Shown here one piece after another: positions 17,203 through 25,752 of a stretch of 64,000 nucleotides of DNA. The stretch's first letter is position 1. Each line of letters starts with the position of its first letter. Under the pieces are notes generated by a model that saw only the letters and a list, made by a program, of their open reading frames with translations, was not told the DNA's origin and ran no database searches. The translations under genes were made by a program, and so were the position numbers. Origin of the DNA: Lysobacter sp. ISL-50 (GTDB lineage: Bacteria; Pseudomonadota; Gammaproteobacteria; Xanthomonadales; Xanthomonadaceae); NCBI RefSeq assembly GCF_018612875.1, contig NZ_JAGGRI010000015.1, positions 1 through 64,000 of the forward strand, given 5' to 3'.

Positions 17203-19218
17203 ATGTCGAACCTACGCCCGCTTGCCTGCGCCCTCGCCCTGAGCCTGATCGCCGGTCTGGCCTCGCCCGCCGCCGATGCCGCCAAGAAGAAGGCCGCCGC
17301 CAAGCCCAAGGCTCCGGCCGCCGCCAACGCCTGCACCGATTTCTACGCCAGCGCCAACGCCGACTGGCTGCGCGCCAATCCGCTGTCGGGCGCGGGCTCG
17401 GTGTCCTCGCTGGAAACCCTGGCCGCCAACGCGCGCCGCCAGCAGCTGGAACTGCTCAACACCGCCATGACCGCGCCGCAGGGCAACGTGCAGAAGCTGC
17501 TCGGCGACTTCTGGGCCAGCGGCCTGGACGAAGCGGCGGTCGAGCGCGACGGCTCGCAGCCGATCGCGCCGCTCCTGGGCCGCATCAACGCGATCAAGAA
17601 GGCGAAGGAAATCCCCGCTTCGATCGCCGCGCTGCATCAGGTCGGCATCCCGGTGCTGTTCAACTTCGGCGCCGACATCGATCTGCAGGACCTGGAACGC
17701 CACATCGGCTACTTCAGCCAGGGCGGCCTGGGCCTGCCCGATCCGGCCTACTACACCCGCGCCGACGCCGACACGCGCCAGTTGCTGGGTCACTACAACA
17801 ACTACGTGCAGAAGATCCTGACCCTGACCGGCACGCCCAAGGAAAAACTGGCGGCCGAAGCGCAGTGGGTGATCGATCTGGAAACCCGCATCGCCCGCGC
17901 CTCCAAGCCGCTGACGGACCTGCGCGATCCGCGCGCCAACTACGCGCCGGTGCAGGTCGCCACGCTGGCCAAGACCTACAAGGGCCTGCAACTGAGCGAC
18001 TTCCTCAAGGCCCAGGGCGTCAGCGACGACAGCGTCTCGCTGGCCAATCCGCAATTGTTCGCCGAACTCGACAAGCTGATCGGCACGCTCAAGCCCGACC
18101 AGTGGAAGGTGTATCTGCGCTGGCGCATCGGCGATTCGATGGCGCCGTACCTGGCCAAGCCGTTCCGCGACGCCGAGTTCGATTTCCGCGGCAAGGTCCT
18201 GCGCGGCCAGCGCGAGCAGCCCGCGCGCCAGCAGGCGGTGCTCGATGCGATCACCCTCGCCGCCGGCCCGATGGTCGGCCACGAGTACGCCGCGCGCTAC
18301 CTGCCCGCCGCCACCGATTCGCGCGCCGAGCAGATCGCCGGGCAAGTGCGCGAAGCGCTCGGCAAGGCCATCGACGCCGACACCCGTTTCAGCGACGGCG
18401 CCAAGGCCGAAGCACGCGCCAAGCTGGGCAAGCTCAAGATCGAAGTCGGCACGCCCAAGCGCGATCTGGACTACAGCGTGCAGCCGATGGGCCGCGGCAG
18501 CTTCGGCAGCAACATGCTGATCGCCTCCACCTGGCGCCATCGCGAGGAAATGAAGCGCATCGGCCGCGGCAACGCCGACCGCCGCTGGGACGTGCTGCCG
18601 CAGGAGCCCTCGCTGGCTTACGACATCGCCCAGAACCGCCTGATCGTGACCGCGGCGATGCTGCAGGCGCCGGTGCTGGACCTGAGCAAGCCCGAGGCCG
18701 CGCAGTACGGCGCCTACGGCTCGCTGGTCGGCGCCGAACTCACGCACGGCTTCGACAGCCGCGGCCGCTACGTTAACGCCAGGCAGGAAGTGCGCGACTG
18801 GTGGACGCCGACCGAAGTCTCGGCCTGGGACGCACTGGGCAGCCGCGTCGCCGCGCAGTACAGCGCCGAGTCGTATCCGGGACTGAGCGCGACCAAGGTC
18901 AACGGCAATCAGGTGCGCGAAGTCGCCATCGCCGATCAGGCCGGCGTCGAACTGTCCTGGGCCGCTTACCGCGCCGCTCAGCCGGCGGCGAGCAAGGACG
19001 CCAATCAGGCCTTCTTCAAGGGCTGGGCCGGCCTGTGGGCGCAGCAGCTGAGCCCGGAAGTCGCGGCCCAGCGTTCGGCCTCGGGCATCCACGCGCCGGG
19101 CGTGTGGCGCACCAACCTGCCGCTGTCGAATCTGTCCGCCTTCGGCGAGACCTTCGGCTGCAAGGCCGGCACGGCGATGACCCGCAAGGCCGATCAGCAG
19201 ATCAAGGTCTTCCCCTGA
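17203..19218 (+). CDS. M13-like protein lacking zinc ligands (probable pseudo-enzyme)
   Basis: A 671-residue M13 paralogue with a signal peptide (MSNLRPLACALALSLIAGLA...ADA) and no lipobox Cys, so probably periplasmic or secreted. The M13 fold is recognisable: ACTDFYASANADWLR, GGLGLPDPAYYTR, and the ending CKAGTAMTR. The catalytic HExxH is changed to AELTH (Ala511, Glu512, His515), and the third-ligand motif ENIAD is VAIAD (Val574). Two of three zinc ligands are therefore missing, and zinc catalysis is unlikely. The frame is intact over 2 kb with normal codon use, so it is probably under selection in another role such as binding or regulation. The start at 17203 follows GGATGGAATACGCG, resembling the first M13 gene leader; an ATG at 17191 is possible. 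Confidence 0.85.
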   Translation: MSNLRPLACALALSLIAGLASPAADAAKKKAAAKPKAPAAANACTDFYASANADWLRANPLSGAGSVSSLETLAANARRQQLELLNTAMTAPQGNVQKLLGDFWASGLDEAAVERDGSQPIAPLLGRINAIKKAKEIPASIAALHQVGIPVLFNFGADIDLQDLERHIGYFSQGGLGLPDPAYYTRADADTRQLLGHYNNYVQKILTLTGTPKEKLAAEAQWVIDLETRIARASKPLTDLRDPRANYAPVQVATLAKTYKGLQLSDFLKAQGVSDDSVSLANPQLFAELDKLIGTLKPDQWKVYLRWRIGDSMAPYLAKPFRDAEFDFRGKVLRGQREQPARQQAVLDAITLAAGPMVGHEYAARYLPAATDSRAEQIAGQVREALGKAIDADTRFSDGAKAEARAKLGKLKIEVGTPKRDLDYSVQPMGRGSFGSNMLIASTWRHREEMKRIGRGNADRRWDVLPQEPSLAYDIAQNRLIVTAAMLQAPVLDLSKPEAAQYGAYGSLVGAELTHGFDSRGRYVNARQEVRDWWTPTEVSAWDALGSRVAAQYSAESYPGLSATKVNGNQVREVAIADQAGVELSWAAYRAAQPAASKDANQAFFKGWAGLWAQQLSPEVAAQRSASGIHAPGVWRTNLPLSNLSAFGETFGCKAGTAMTRKADQQIKVFP

Positions 19219-19242
19219 TCGAGCCGCGGCATCGCACACGAA

Positions 19243-19269
19243 AGAGCCCGGCGGATGCCGGGCTTTTTT
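19243..19269 (+). terminator. rho-independent terminator after the third M13 gene
   Basis: AGCCCGGC-GGAT-GCCGGGCT followed by TTTTT, 25 nt past the stop codon and 17 nt before the stop of the converging bpX6 gene. Its A-rich left flank is weak, so it mainly serves the plus strand. Confidence 0.85.
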
Positions 19270-19285
19270 GTTGCCGCTATCGCCG

Positions 19286-22051
19286 CTACAGCAAGGTCAG
19301 ACAACGCAGCCTGGAAGTCTGCGTATCGATCTGCATCACCCGACCTTCGCGATCGAACAACACCAATCGGTCGGGTTGCTCGCGCACCTGCACCTGGGTC
19401 TGCGGCCAGTCGATCTCGGCCACGCAGCGCGCGCGCATCTCGGTGCCGCGGCGCACCAGGTACAAGCGCATGCGGTAGACGCCGTAGACCATCACCAGGA
19501 AGCCGTTCGCGAGCGGGATCACGCCGCATTCGGGCTCGCCGGTGCCCGGTTCCGGCGCGGCCAGATCGATGCTGCAATCGTGCGGGCCCACCGTGCAGCC
19601 AAAGCGCACGCCGCCGTCTTCGTTCGCGGCCAGCCGCAGCTTGGCGGTGATCATCTGCGGATCGAGCAGCGCCGACTGGCCGTCGTCGAGCGCGACCGGT
19701 TCGCGCGACACCAGCGAACGCCGCGGCGCGGTGCGGTAATGCCAGACCACGATCTGAGCGCGTCCGGGCACCAGGAACAATTCGTCGTGTTGCAGGAACC
19801 GCGCCTGCGCGACCGGGCCGCCGAGATCGCCGACGCTCCACAGCACGTCCAGCGATGGCCGCGTCGCGTCGATCACCGCGATGCGATCGCCGGTCACCAC
19901 CGACCAGGCGATGCCGTCGAAGCGATCGGCGAAGAACTGCAGCGGCATCGCGCCCAGGTCGGCGATTTCATGGCTCACCAGATCGAGCCGGGCGATGCGC
20001 CACACCGAATCGCGCTTGGCCAACGCCAGCGCGACCTGACCGCTGTCGCCGATCACCAGCCGGAACGCCGGCACCGCGTAACGGCGCAGGCAGCGCCCGT
20101 TGCGATCGAACACCGCCGCGCCGGCTTCGCCCAGCGCGACCAGATAACGGCCTTCGCCGAGCGCGACCACGTCGCTGGGCGCGCGCAGGCCGATCTCGTC
20201 GGGCATGCGTTCGGACACCGGTTCGGCCGCCGTCCACAGCCGCCGCACCGCAGCGATCGCGGGCACCTTCCATTCCGGCAGATCGGCGCGCAGCCACGGG
20301 TCGTCGGACAGATCGCGGATGCGGTTGAGTTCGCGCACGTCGAGTTCGTTCGCGCCGAACCCGCGATCGGCCGCCAGCGCCGGCAGCACGTGGGTGGCGA
20401 GCAGGCTCAGCGCCGGATTGCGCGACTGGCAATCGGCCAGCGCACGCCCGAGCGCGGCGCGCGGCGGCGCCGGCGAGGACGGATCGGCATAGACGGCGAT
20501 GCGTTCGGCGTAATGCTGCAACGTATCGGGCAACAAGGTGGCGCGCTGCACCAGCGCGCGCGCCGACAACAGCGAGCCGGCCGATTCGGCCGCGAGCAGC
20601 CAGCGCGCGGCCTGTTCGCGCGATTCCGGGTCCGGCCAGACCGCGTCCACCGCCGCCAGCCATTGGCCTTGTTCGACCAGCGCCTGGCCCCATTGCCGGC
20701 GCAGGCTCAGCGCGTGTTCGGGATGCGAGGATTCCAGCATCGCGATCGCCGCGGCGAAGGAGTTGTCGCGGCGCGCGACCAGCACCGCGCGCTCGCTGTC
20801 GCCGGCCAGCATCAGCAAACGGATGATGGTGTCGGCGGGCATGTCCCAGCCCAGCGCCAGTTCCGCGGCCTGGGCGAAACGTTCGTGACGGATCAGGTAA
20901 TCCAGCGCTTCCTGGCGCGCGTTGAGCAACTCGGCGAGCACGAACACCGCTTCGTCGATCTTGCCCTGCCGGTCCAGCGCCTCGAACGCGGCCCGGTAGC
21001 GCTTGCGCAGCATCTCGCGCGCGTAGTCGCCGAAATCGAAGCTGGCGTGCGTGCCCTTGCCGCGGCTCAGGCTCAACCGGTCGCGGCGCCCCGGCAGCGA
21101 GAACGCCTGACCGAGCGAATCGTGGCCGTCGCCGTCGATCGGCAAGGCGTGGCGCAGCGCTTCGGTCAGGTCGCCTTCGTCGAAGCGCTCCATCAACCGG
21201 CGCAGGTACATGCCGTGGCGCATGCCCATCAGCTTGGAGGCCTGACTGGCCAGCGCCGCCTTGACCAGCCACTGGCGCCAGCGCTGCGGTTGCACGGCGC
21301 CGCCGCGCGCGGACACGCCGCCTTGCGAACCCTGCGCGCCGCCGCGTCCGCCCTGCCCCGCGCCGCCGCCGGCCAGCGACGGAAACCGGTTCAGCAGCCA
21401 ACCGGCGATGCCGTCGCGGGTGCCGATGACGCGCTCGCGCAGGCTCGCTTTCGCCGCGCCGCCGCGTCCGGCTTCGCGCTCGCCGGCCGAATGCAGGAAC
21501 GATTCGCGCTCCGCGCTCGGCGGCCCGATGCGCTTGCCCAGCACCTCGCGCAACGCCTTGCTCGCCAGCCGGTCCTGGCGCGGCGCGCGCTGGATGCGGC
21601 TGCAATCGAAGGTGTCGTGCAGCGCGTAGTCGTCGATGTCGAGAATCAGCGACGGGTCCAGCGCCTGCGCCTGAGCGAAATTCAGCGAACGCAGGCGCCC
21701 GCCGATCGCCAGATGCACATCGGCCGGCGCCAGCGCGGCCAGTTCCTGCGCCGTCAGCGGCCCGCCGTACAAACCGTGCGCGCCGATCCTGCACAACGGC
21801 GCGCCGCCGGCCTGCTCGCACTGCATCGGCCGCGGCGCGTCGAAGTACAGCACGTCGCCCTCGTCGAAGCGCCAGGCGCGGCAGCCCGGCGTCCAGGCGC
21901 GCGCGATGCGTTCGAGCCGTCGCTGCGGCGGCATCGGATCGGCCGCGAACCACAGGCCCGCGACCGTCTGCCAGCCGCGCCAGAGCGGATGACGCACGTC
22001 GCTGCGCGCGTCTGGCGGCATGTCGCCGCCGGTGGAAGTTTCAGCCGGCAT
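19286..22051 (-). CDS. bpX6-type beta-propeller protein of a MoxR/vWA ternary system
   Basis: A 921-residue soluble protein. Residues about 20-150 (WRGWQTVAGLWFAADP..., ILDIDDYALHDTFDC) match my memory of the bpX6 domain. A Gly/Gln-rich linker follows at about 225-250. Residues about 300-530 are an alpha-solenoid of helix pairs (ALDRQGKIDEAVFVLAELL, ERFAQAAELALGW, GQWLAAVDAVW). Residues about 600-921 are repeated short beta strands fitting a propeller (GRYLVALGEAGAAVF, VALALAKRDSVWRIARLDL). No signal peptide or enzyme motif is seen. It is last in a four-gene set and overlaps the gene before it by 11 nt. It probably acts as the scaffold or recognition arm for the MoxR ATPase. Confidence 0.7.
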   Translation of the reverse strand: MPAETSTGGDMPPDARSDVRHPLWRGWQTVAGLWFAADPMPPQRRLERIARAWTPGCRAWRFDEGDVLYFDAPRPMQCEQAGGAPLCRIGAHGLYGGPLTAQELAALAPADVHLAIGGRLRSLNFAQAQALDPSLILDIDDYALHDTFDCSRIQRAPRQDRLASKALREVLGKRIGPPSAERESFLHSAGEREAGRGGAAKASLRERVIGTRDGIAGWLLNRFPSLAGGGAGQGGRGGAQGSQGGVSARGGAVQPQRWRQWLVKAALASQASKLMGMRHGMYLRRLMERFDEGDLTEALRHALPIDGDGHDSLGQAFSLPGRRDRLSLSRGKGTHASFDFGDYAREMLRKRYRAAFEALDRQGKIDEAVFVLAELLNARQEALDYLIRHERFAQAAELALGWDMPADTIIRLLMLAGDSERAVLVARRDNSFAAAIAMLESSHPEHALSLRRQWGQALVEQGQWLAAVDAVWPDPESREQAARWLLAAESAGSLLSARALVQRATLLPDTLQHYAERIAVYADPSSPAPPRAALGRALADCQSRNPALSLLATHVLPALAADRGFGANELDVRELNRIRDLSDDPWLRADLPEWKVPAIAAVRRLWTAAEPVSERMPDEIGLRAPSDVVALGEGRYLVALGEAGAAVFDRNGRCLRRYAVPAFRLVIGDSGQVALALAKRDSVWRIARLDLVSHEIADLGAMPLQFFADRFDGIAWSVVTGDRIAVIDATRPSLDVLWSVGDLGGPVAQARFLQHDELFLVPGRAQIVVWHYRTAPRRSLVSREPVALDDGQSALLDPQMITAKLRLAANEDGGVRFGCTVGPHDCSIDLAAPEPGTGEPECGVIPLANGFLVMVYGVYRMRLYLVRRGTEMRARCVAEIDWPQTQVQVREQPDRLVLFDREGRVMQIDTQTSRLRCLTLL

Positions 22052-23954
22052 GGTTCGCCCCCTCGAGCACCAGTACCCTTGGATTGCGCTCGTGCACCAC
22101 GACCAAGCGCCCTTGTTGATCGATCAACGCAATCAGGTCGGTCCCAGCGGCCACGGTGACCTGAACGATGGGCGCCGACGCCTGATACAACGTGCTGCGA
22201 TGCTTGGCGCCGACGCGCATCAGCGTCCTGCGGTCCGGTCGCAGCGCGATCAGATATTGCTCACCGAGATGTTCCGAACCCAGGCCGACCACTTTCCAGT
22301 CGGCCGGCAGAACCGCTTCGTACTCGCTGGCCTGCGGCGCGTCGGATCGATCGCGCAGCAGCGGCCGCACGAACACCCGCCACACGCTGGAACGTTCGCC
22401 GCCGTGTCCGCCCAGCGTGCGTTCGACGCAGAAGCCGCCCGCCCAATGGTCCCCGCAGGTTCGGGCATTCACGAATGCCGCGTTCACCGCGCCCTGGACC
22501 GCCACGCGCTCGATCAGCCGATCGCCGCCGAACCCGATCGCCTGCAATTCCAGATAGCCGTCGCTGTGGCGCAGATAAAAGACCTCGCCGGGCGAGGACT
22601 GAGCCAAGGCGTGGACGTGCTCGGCGACTGTGCAGAATTCGATCGGATAGCGCCCGATCTTTTGCGGCACGGCCAGGTCGCTGCGACGGCCGCGGTGTCC
22701 GGGACCGCGGGTCCAGGCCAGCAAGCGTCCGTCGGGAGCGAGCACGAACAAGCGCTGCGCCTGGCCTCTGCCGTCGAGCAGAACCGACGGCCACCATCGG
22801 CCCTCCGCCGGGGGCGATTCGACACGGTCGTCTTTCTGGCGCGGCGCGCGCAGCAAGACCGACATCTGCCAGAACTCCACATGCCCAGGCAGCACGACCA
22901 GTCCGGCGAAATGCCGGCCGTTCAAGGTCGCCGCGCGCAAGGTCTTGCTCTTGCTCCAGCGCGTAGTCTTGGGTACGGACAGCTTGATCTTGCGATCCGA
23001 CGGGCGCGGGACCGGATACACGTTCGCCGCGCTCTCCTTCGCCCAGGCCACGGCGATATGACCGCCGTTGAAGGAGATCAACGGCGGATGTCGCAGCGAC
23101 AGCATGCCGCCGGCCTGGGTCCGCGACTCCACGCTCACCGGCTGCGTGCGATCGAACTGGCCTTGAAGCAACGACGCGGACCAGTCCGGCGCCGGCAACC
23201 GCAACCGCGTCTCGCGCCGCGCCTGCCGCGAGGCGATCGTCACCGACAATTCGTCCGCGCCGGCGCGCAGCACATCGACGCGATGGCCCAGGCCGTAACC
23301 GGGCGTGTGCAGGCCGATCGACCAGCGCTCGCCCGGGCTGGGATCGGCCTGATCCAGTGCGCTCACCCATTCGCTGTGCAGGCGTTCGCGCGGCGGCAAT
23401 GCGGCCGCATCGGCCTGCGCGTCGCCCGCGGCGCAGTCCGGTTCGAAGGTGCGCGATGCGAACAAGCGCCGCAACTGCTCCGGCGAATCGGCCGTGTGCA
23501 ACTCGCCGGGCTTGTGCGCCACGCCCCAGGCGAAGCGCGCCTTGGCCGCCTGCGCGCGCTGCGCCAGCAGAATCCACATGGCCGCGTGCACCAGCCGCAT
23601 CGCGCCCAGTTGCGACGGGCCGCAGTCGAACACCGCCACGGTCAGCGCATCGACTTCGCGCGCGACCAGTTTCGGATTGAGGAACAGATGCTCGCCGCCG
23701 GCGGCGCGGCGGTCGAACTCCTCCGGCGCCGCGTCGGCCAGCGCCCATTCGCTGAGCAGCAGGCGATCATAGTTGCCGCGGCGGCGCAGATCATCGACGC
23801 CCTCGGGCTCGGCGCGGCCGGCGTGCGCGCGCAGGCGGAACGCGCCCAGCAGCGGATGCAGGCGCAGCAGCAGGCCGCCGACGATGACCGCCAGCTCCGG
23901 GTCGAACCAATCCAGCCATGCGCGCCAGGGCGTCAAGGTTTCCGGCAGCTGCAT
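22041..23954 (-). CDS. vWA-like / beta-propeller protein of the MoxR system
   Basis: A 637-residue soluble protein. Residues about 50-160 look like a von Willebrand A domain: NYDRLLLSEWALADAAP, then the strand LTVAVFDCGPSQLG, giving D-x-G-x-S in place of the MIDAS D-x-S-x-S, and then helix MRLVHAAMWILLA. Residues about 220-637 are beta-rich repeats with strand pairs such as QRLFVLAPDGRLLAW and DLIALIDQQGRLVVVHE, fitting a propeller. The GNYDRLLLSEW segment is typical of vWA partners of MoxR ATPases. It lies 3 nt after the bpX5-like gene and overlaps the bpX6-like gene, so translation is probably coupled. Metal binding by the altered MIDAS is uncertain. Confidence 0.6.
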   Translation of the reverse strand: MQLPETLTPWRAWLDWFDPELAVIVGGLLLRLHPLLGAFRLRAHAGRAEPEGVDDLRRRGNYDRLLLSEWALADAAPEEFDRRAAGGEHLFLNPKLVAREVDALTVAVFDCGPSQLGAMRLVHAAMWILLAQRAQAAKARFAWGVAHKPGELHTADSPEQLRRLFASRTFEPDCAAGDAQADAAALPPRERLHSEWVSALDQADPSPGERWSIGLHTPGYGLGHRVDVLRAGADELSVTIASRQARRETRLRLPAPDWSASLLQGQFDRTQPVSVESRTQAGGMLSLRHPPLISFNGGHIAVAWAKESAANVYPVPRPSDRKIKLSVPKTTRWSKSKTLRAATLNGRHFAGLVVLPGHVEFWQMSVLLRAPRQKDDRVESPPAEGRWWPSVLLDGRGQAQRLFVLAPDGRLLAWTRGPGHRGRRSDLAVPQKIGRYPIEFCTVAEHVHALAQSSPGEVFYLRHSDGYLELQAIGFGGDRLIERVAVQGAVNAAFVNARTCGDHWAGGFCVERTLGGHGGERSSVWRVFVRPLLRDRSDAPQASEYEAVLPADWKVVGLGSEHLGEQYLIALRPDRRTLMRVGAKHRSTLYQASAPIVQVTVAAGTDLIALIDQQGRLVVVHERNPRVLVLEGANHAG

Positions 23955-23957
23955 CGC

Positions 23958-24377
23958 TCAGTCCTGCCACATCGCGCGGATCTGCGCGATCAGCGCCGCG
24001 CTGGCCGGCAGCGCGCGATGCAAGGGCACGATCTGCGCCGGTTCGCGCAGCAACAACAGCGGCGCCTGCGGATGGCGCCGGGCGATCTGGCGCTGCAGCA
24101 GATCCATCGGCAGGTCCGGGCATTGCGTGGTGACCAGCCACAGCGAGGGCGCCTGTTCGCACGGCGCCACGTAGGCCACGCCCTCGAACCACGGCAGGTT
24201 CGCGGCCGCGCCGGTGACCACCGCGACATCGGCGTTGGCGGTCAGCATCAGGCTCTCGCGCACCTCGTCGTCCAACCGCTCCAGCGCGCTCAGCAGCGCG
24301 CGCGAAGCCTGCGGGCCGATCCCGACCGCGCCCTGCGGCGGCGGCGGCGGGTCTTGCGGGCGCCAGTCCCACTTCAT
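23958..24377 (-). CDS. bpX5-like small protein of the MoxR system
   Basis: A 139-residue soluble protein starting MKWDWRPQDPPPPPQGAVG. It has a mixed alpha/beta pattern (SLMLTANADVAVVTGAA, SLWLVTTQCPDLPMDLL, APLLLLREPAQIVPLHRAL) and an N-terminal Pro run. I link it to the bpX5 domain from memory and context only. Its ATG overlaps the TGA of the MoxR gene (ATGA), and it is followed after 3 nt by the vWA-like gene, so the four genes form one unit. It has no signal peptide, membrane segment or catalytic motif. A bridging role between ATPase and vWA protein is inference. Confidence 0.6.
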   Translation of the reverse strand: MKWDWRPQDPPPPPQGAVGIGPQASRALLSALERLDDEVRESLMLTANADVAVVTGAAANLPWFEGVAYVAPCEQAPSLWLVTTQCPDLPMDLLQRQIARRHPQAPLLLLREPAQIVPLHRALPASAALIAQIRAMWQD

Positions 24378-25516
24378 GCCGAAGCCGACACCCGCTGGAT
24401 CAGGCGCGTGCGTTGCGCGGCGAGTTCGGCCGGAATCGATCGCGGGTCGAAGTTGGCGTCGATCTCGCGCAGCAGCGCTTCGGCGATCACGCCGGCGCCG
24501 GGCGCGGCGGCGTCGCTGTCCAGGCAACTGCGCGCCGCCTCGATCAGCCGCGCCACCCGCGACACCGGTTGCAGCACCGCGTGCTCGACCGCCGCGCGCA
24601 GGGTCGGATTGGCCGCCGCGCTCAGCGAATCGCGCAGCACGTCCTGGGCGGCGGCCTGCGCCTCGCGGGTCGGCATGACGTAGAACAGCGGCCACAAGTC
24701 GGCTTCGTCCGCGACCTCGCGTCCAGCCAACACCGTGGCCGCGGCGATCAGTCGCTGCACCTTGACGATGCGCCGGTCCGACAGGCTCAGTCCGGCGCCG
24801 CGCAGTTTGCGGATCGCATCGGCCAGCAGGCTGCGCGCGCGCTCCATGCCGACCTGCGGCACGCGCTGGCTCAGGGCGTCGATATCGCCCAGCTCGGTGC
24901 GGTGGCTCAGGGTCGCGCGCTCGGCCTGCCAACCGCCGGCGAGCAAGGCTTCGAGTTGATGATCCGGCACCGGCTCGACGAACAGATGCAGCAGGAAGCG
25001 GTCGCCGAACGCGGCCAGCGATTCGTCGTCGGGCAAGGCGTTGGAGGCGCCGACGCAGACCCGCAGCGGGCAGGCGATCTGGGTGTGGCCGCGGCGGAAG
25101 CGGCGCTCGTTGAGCACGCCGAGCAAGGTGTTCAGGATCGCGGTGGAACCCAGGAACACTTCGTCCAGGAACGCGACGTCGGCCTCGGGCAGCATGCCAG
25201 TGACGTCGGTTTCGACCACGCCCTCGCGTAGCCGGCGCAGATCGACCGGGCCGAACAATTCCGACGGCTCGGTGAAGCGGCCCAGCAGGTATTCGAAATA
25301 ACGCCCGCCCAGCGCGGCGGCGACCCGGCGCACCACCGCGCTCTTGGCGGTGCCGGGCGGGCCCAGGATCAGCAAGTGCTCCTGCGCGACCGCCGCCAGC
25401 ACGATCAGCTCGGCCAGTTGCTCGCGCTCGACCAGGCCGGTGGTGGCCGCGTGCACGGCGTCGCGGACGCGGGCCGCGGCCTGTTGCGCGTCGGTGGGAA
25501 GATTCGGAAGACTCAT
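24374..25516 (-). CDS. MoxR-family AAA+ ATPase
   Basis: A 380-residue cytoplasmic ATPase. Walker A is GPPGTAKSAVVRR at about 52-64, Walker B is VAFLDEVFLG, the sensor-1 strand is VCVGASNALPDDE, and an arginine finger is likely in FGDRFLLHL. The motif EYLLGRFTEPSELFGPVDL is diagnostic of MoxR (RavA/ChlI-related) proteins. MoxR ATPases remodel protein complexes together with vWA-domain partners. The ATG at 25516 is preferred over upstream starts, which lie in a non-protein-like leader. It is first in its operon, divergent from the AAA gene across 236 nt. Confidence 0.9.
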   Translation of the reverse strand: MSLPNLPTDAQQAAARVRDAVHAATTGLVEREQLAELIVLAAVAQEHLLILGPPGTAKSAVVRRVAAALGGRYFEYLLGRFTEPSELFGPVDLRRLREGVVETDVTGMLPEADVAFLDEVFLGSTAILNTLLGVLNERRFRRGHTQIACPLRVCVGASNALPDDESLAAFGDRFLLHLFVEPVPDHQLEALLAGGWQAERATLSHRTELGDIDALSQRVPQVGMERARSLLADAIRKLRGAGLSLSDRRIVKVQRLIAAATVLAGREVADEADLWPLFYVMPTREAQAAAQDVLRDSLSAAANPTLRAAVEHAVLQPVSRVARLIEAARSCLDSDAAAPGAGVIAEALLREIDANFDPRSIPAELAAQRTRLIQRVSASA

Positions 25517-25752
25517 AACGGGCGGCCTGGGTCCTTGGCGGCGCGGGCGGCGCAAGCGGGCAACAGCGGCTGAAGGGACGGCGCGCGTTCCCGGGGCGTC
25601 GTTCCCCCTGGAATACGGCCGCTGTGACGAACTGTAGGCGCGAGCCTTGCCGAACCGCAACTGATGTCGCGGTACGATCGTGAATCCCGACCGGTTCGCC
25701 CCGGTCATTGCAGTACGCTGCCGCGACCTCACCGTCCGGCCAGGATGCCTAC
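25517..25752. promoter_or_regulatory. divergent promoter region of the MoxR and AAA/TPR gene sets
   Basis: These 236 nt separate the starts of the MoxR operon (minus) and the AAA+ operon (plus). Both promoters must lie here, so the two sets are likely co-regulated. I see no clear operator palindrome and no repeat element. A pair of CGGTACGATCGTG-like bases near 25670 is the most AT-balanced part, but I do not assign boxes. Confidence 0.45.
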
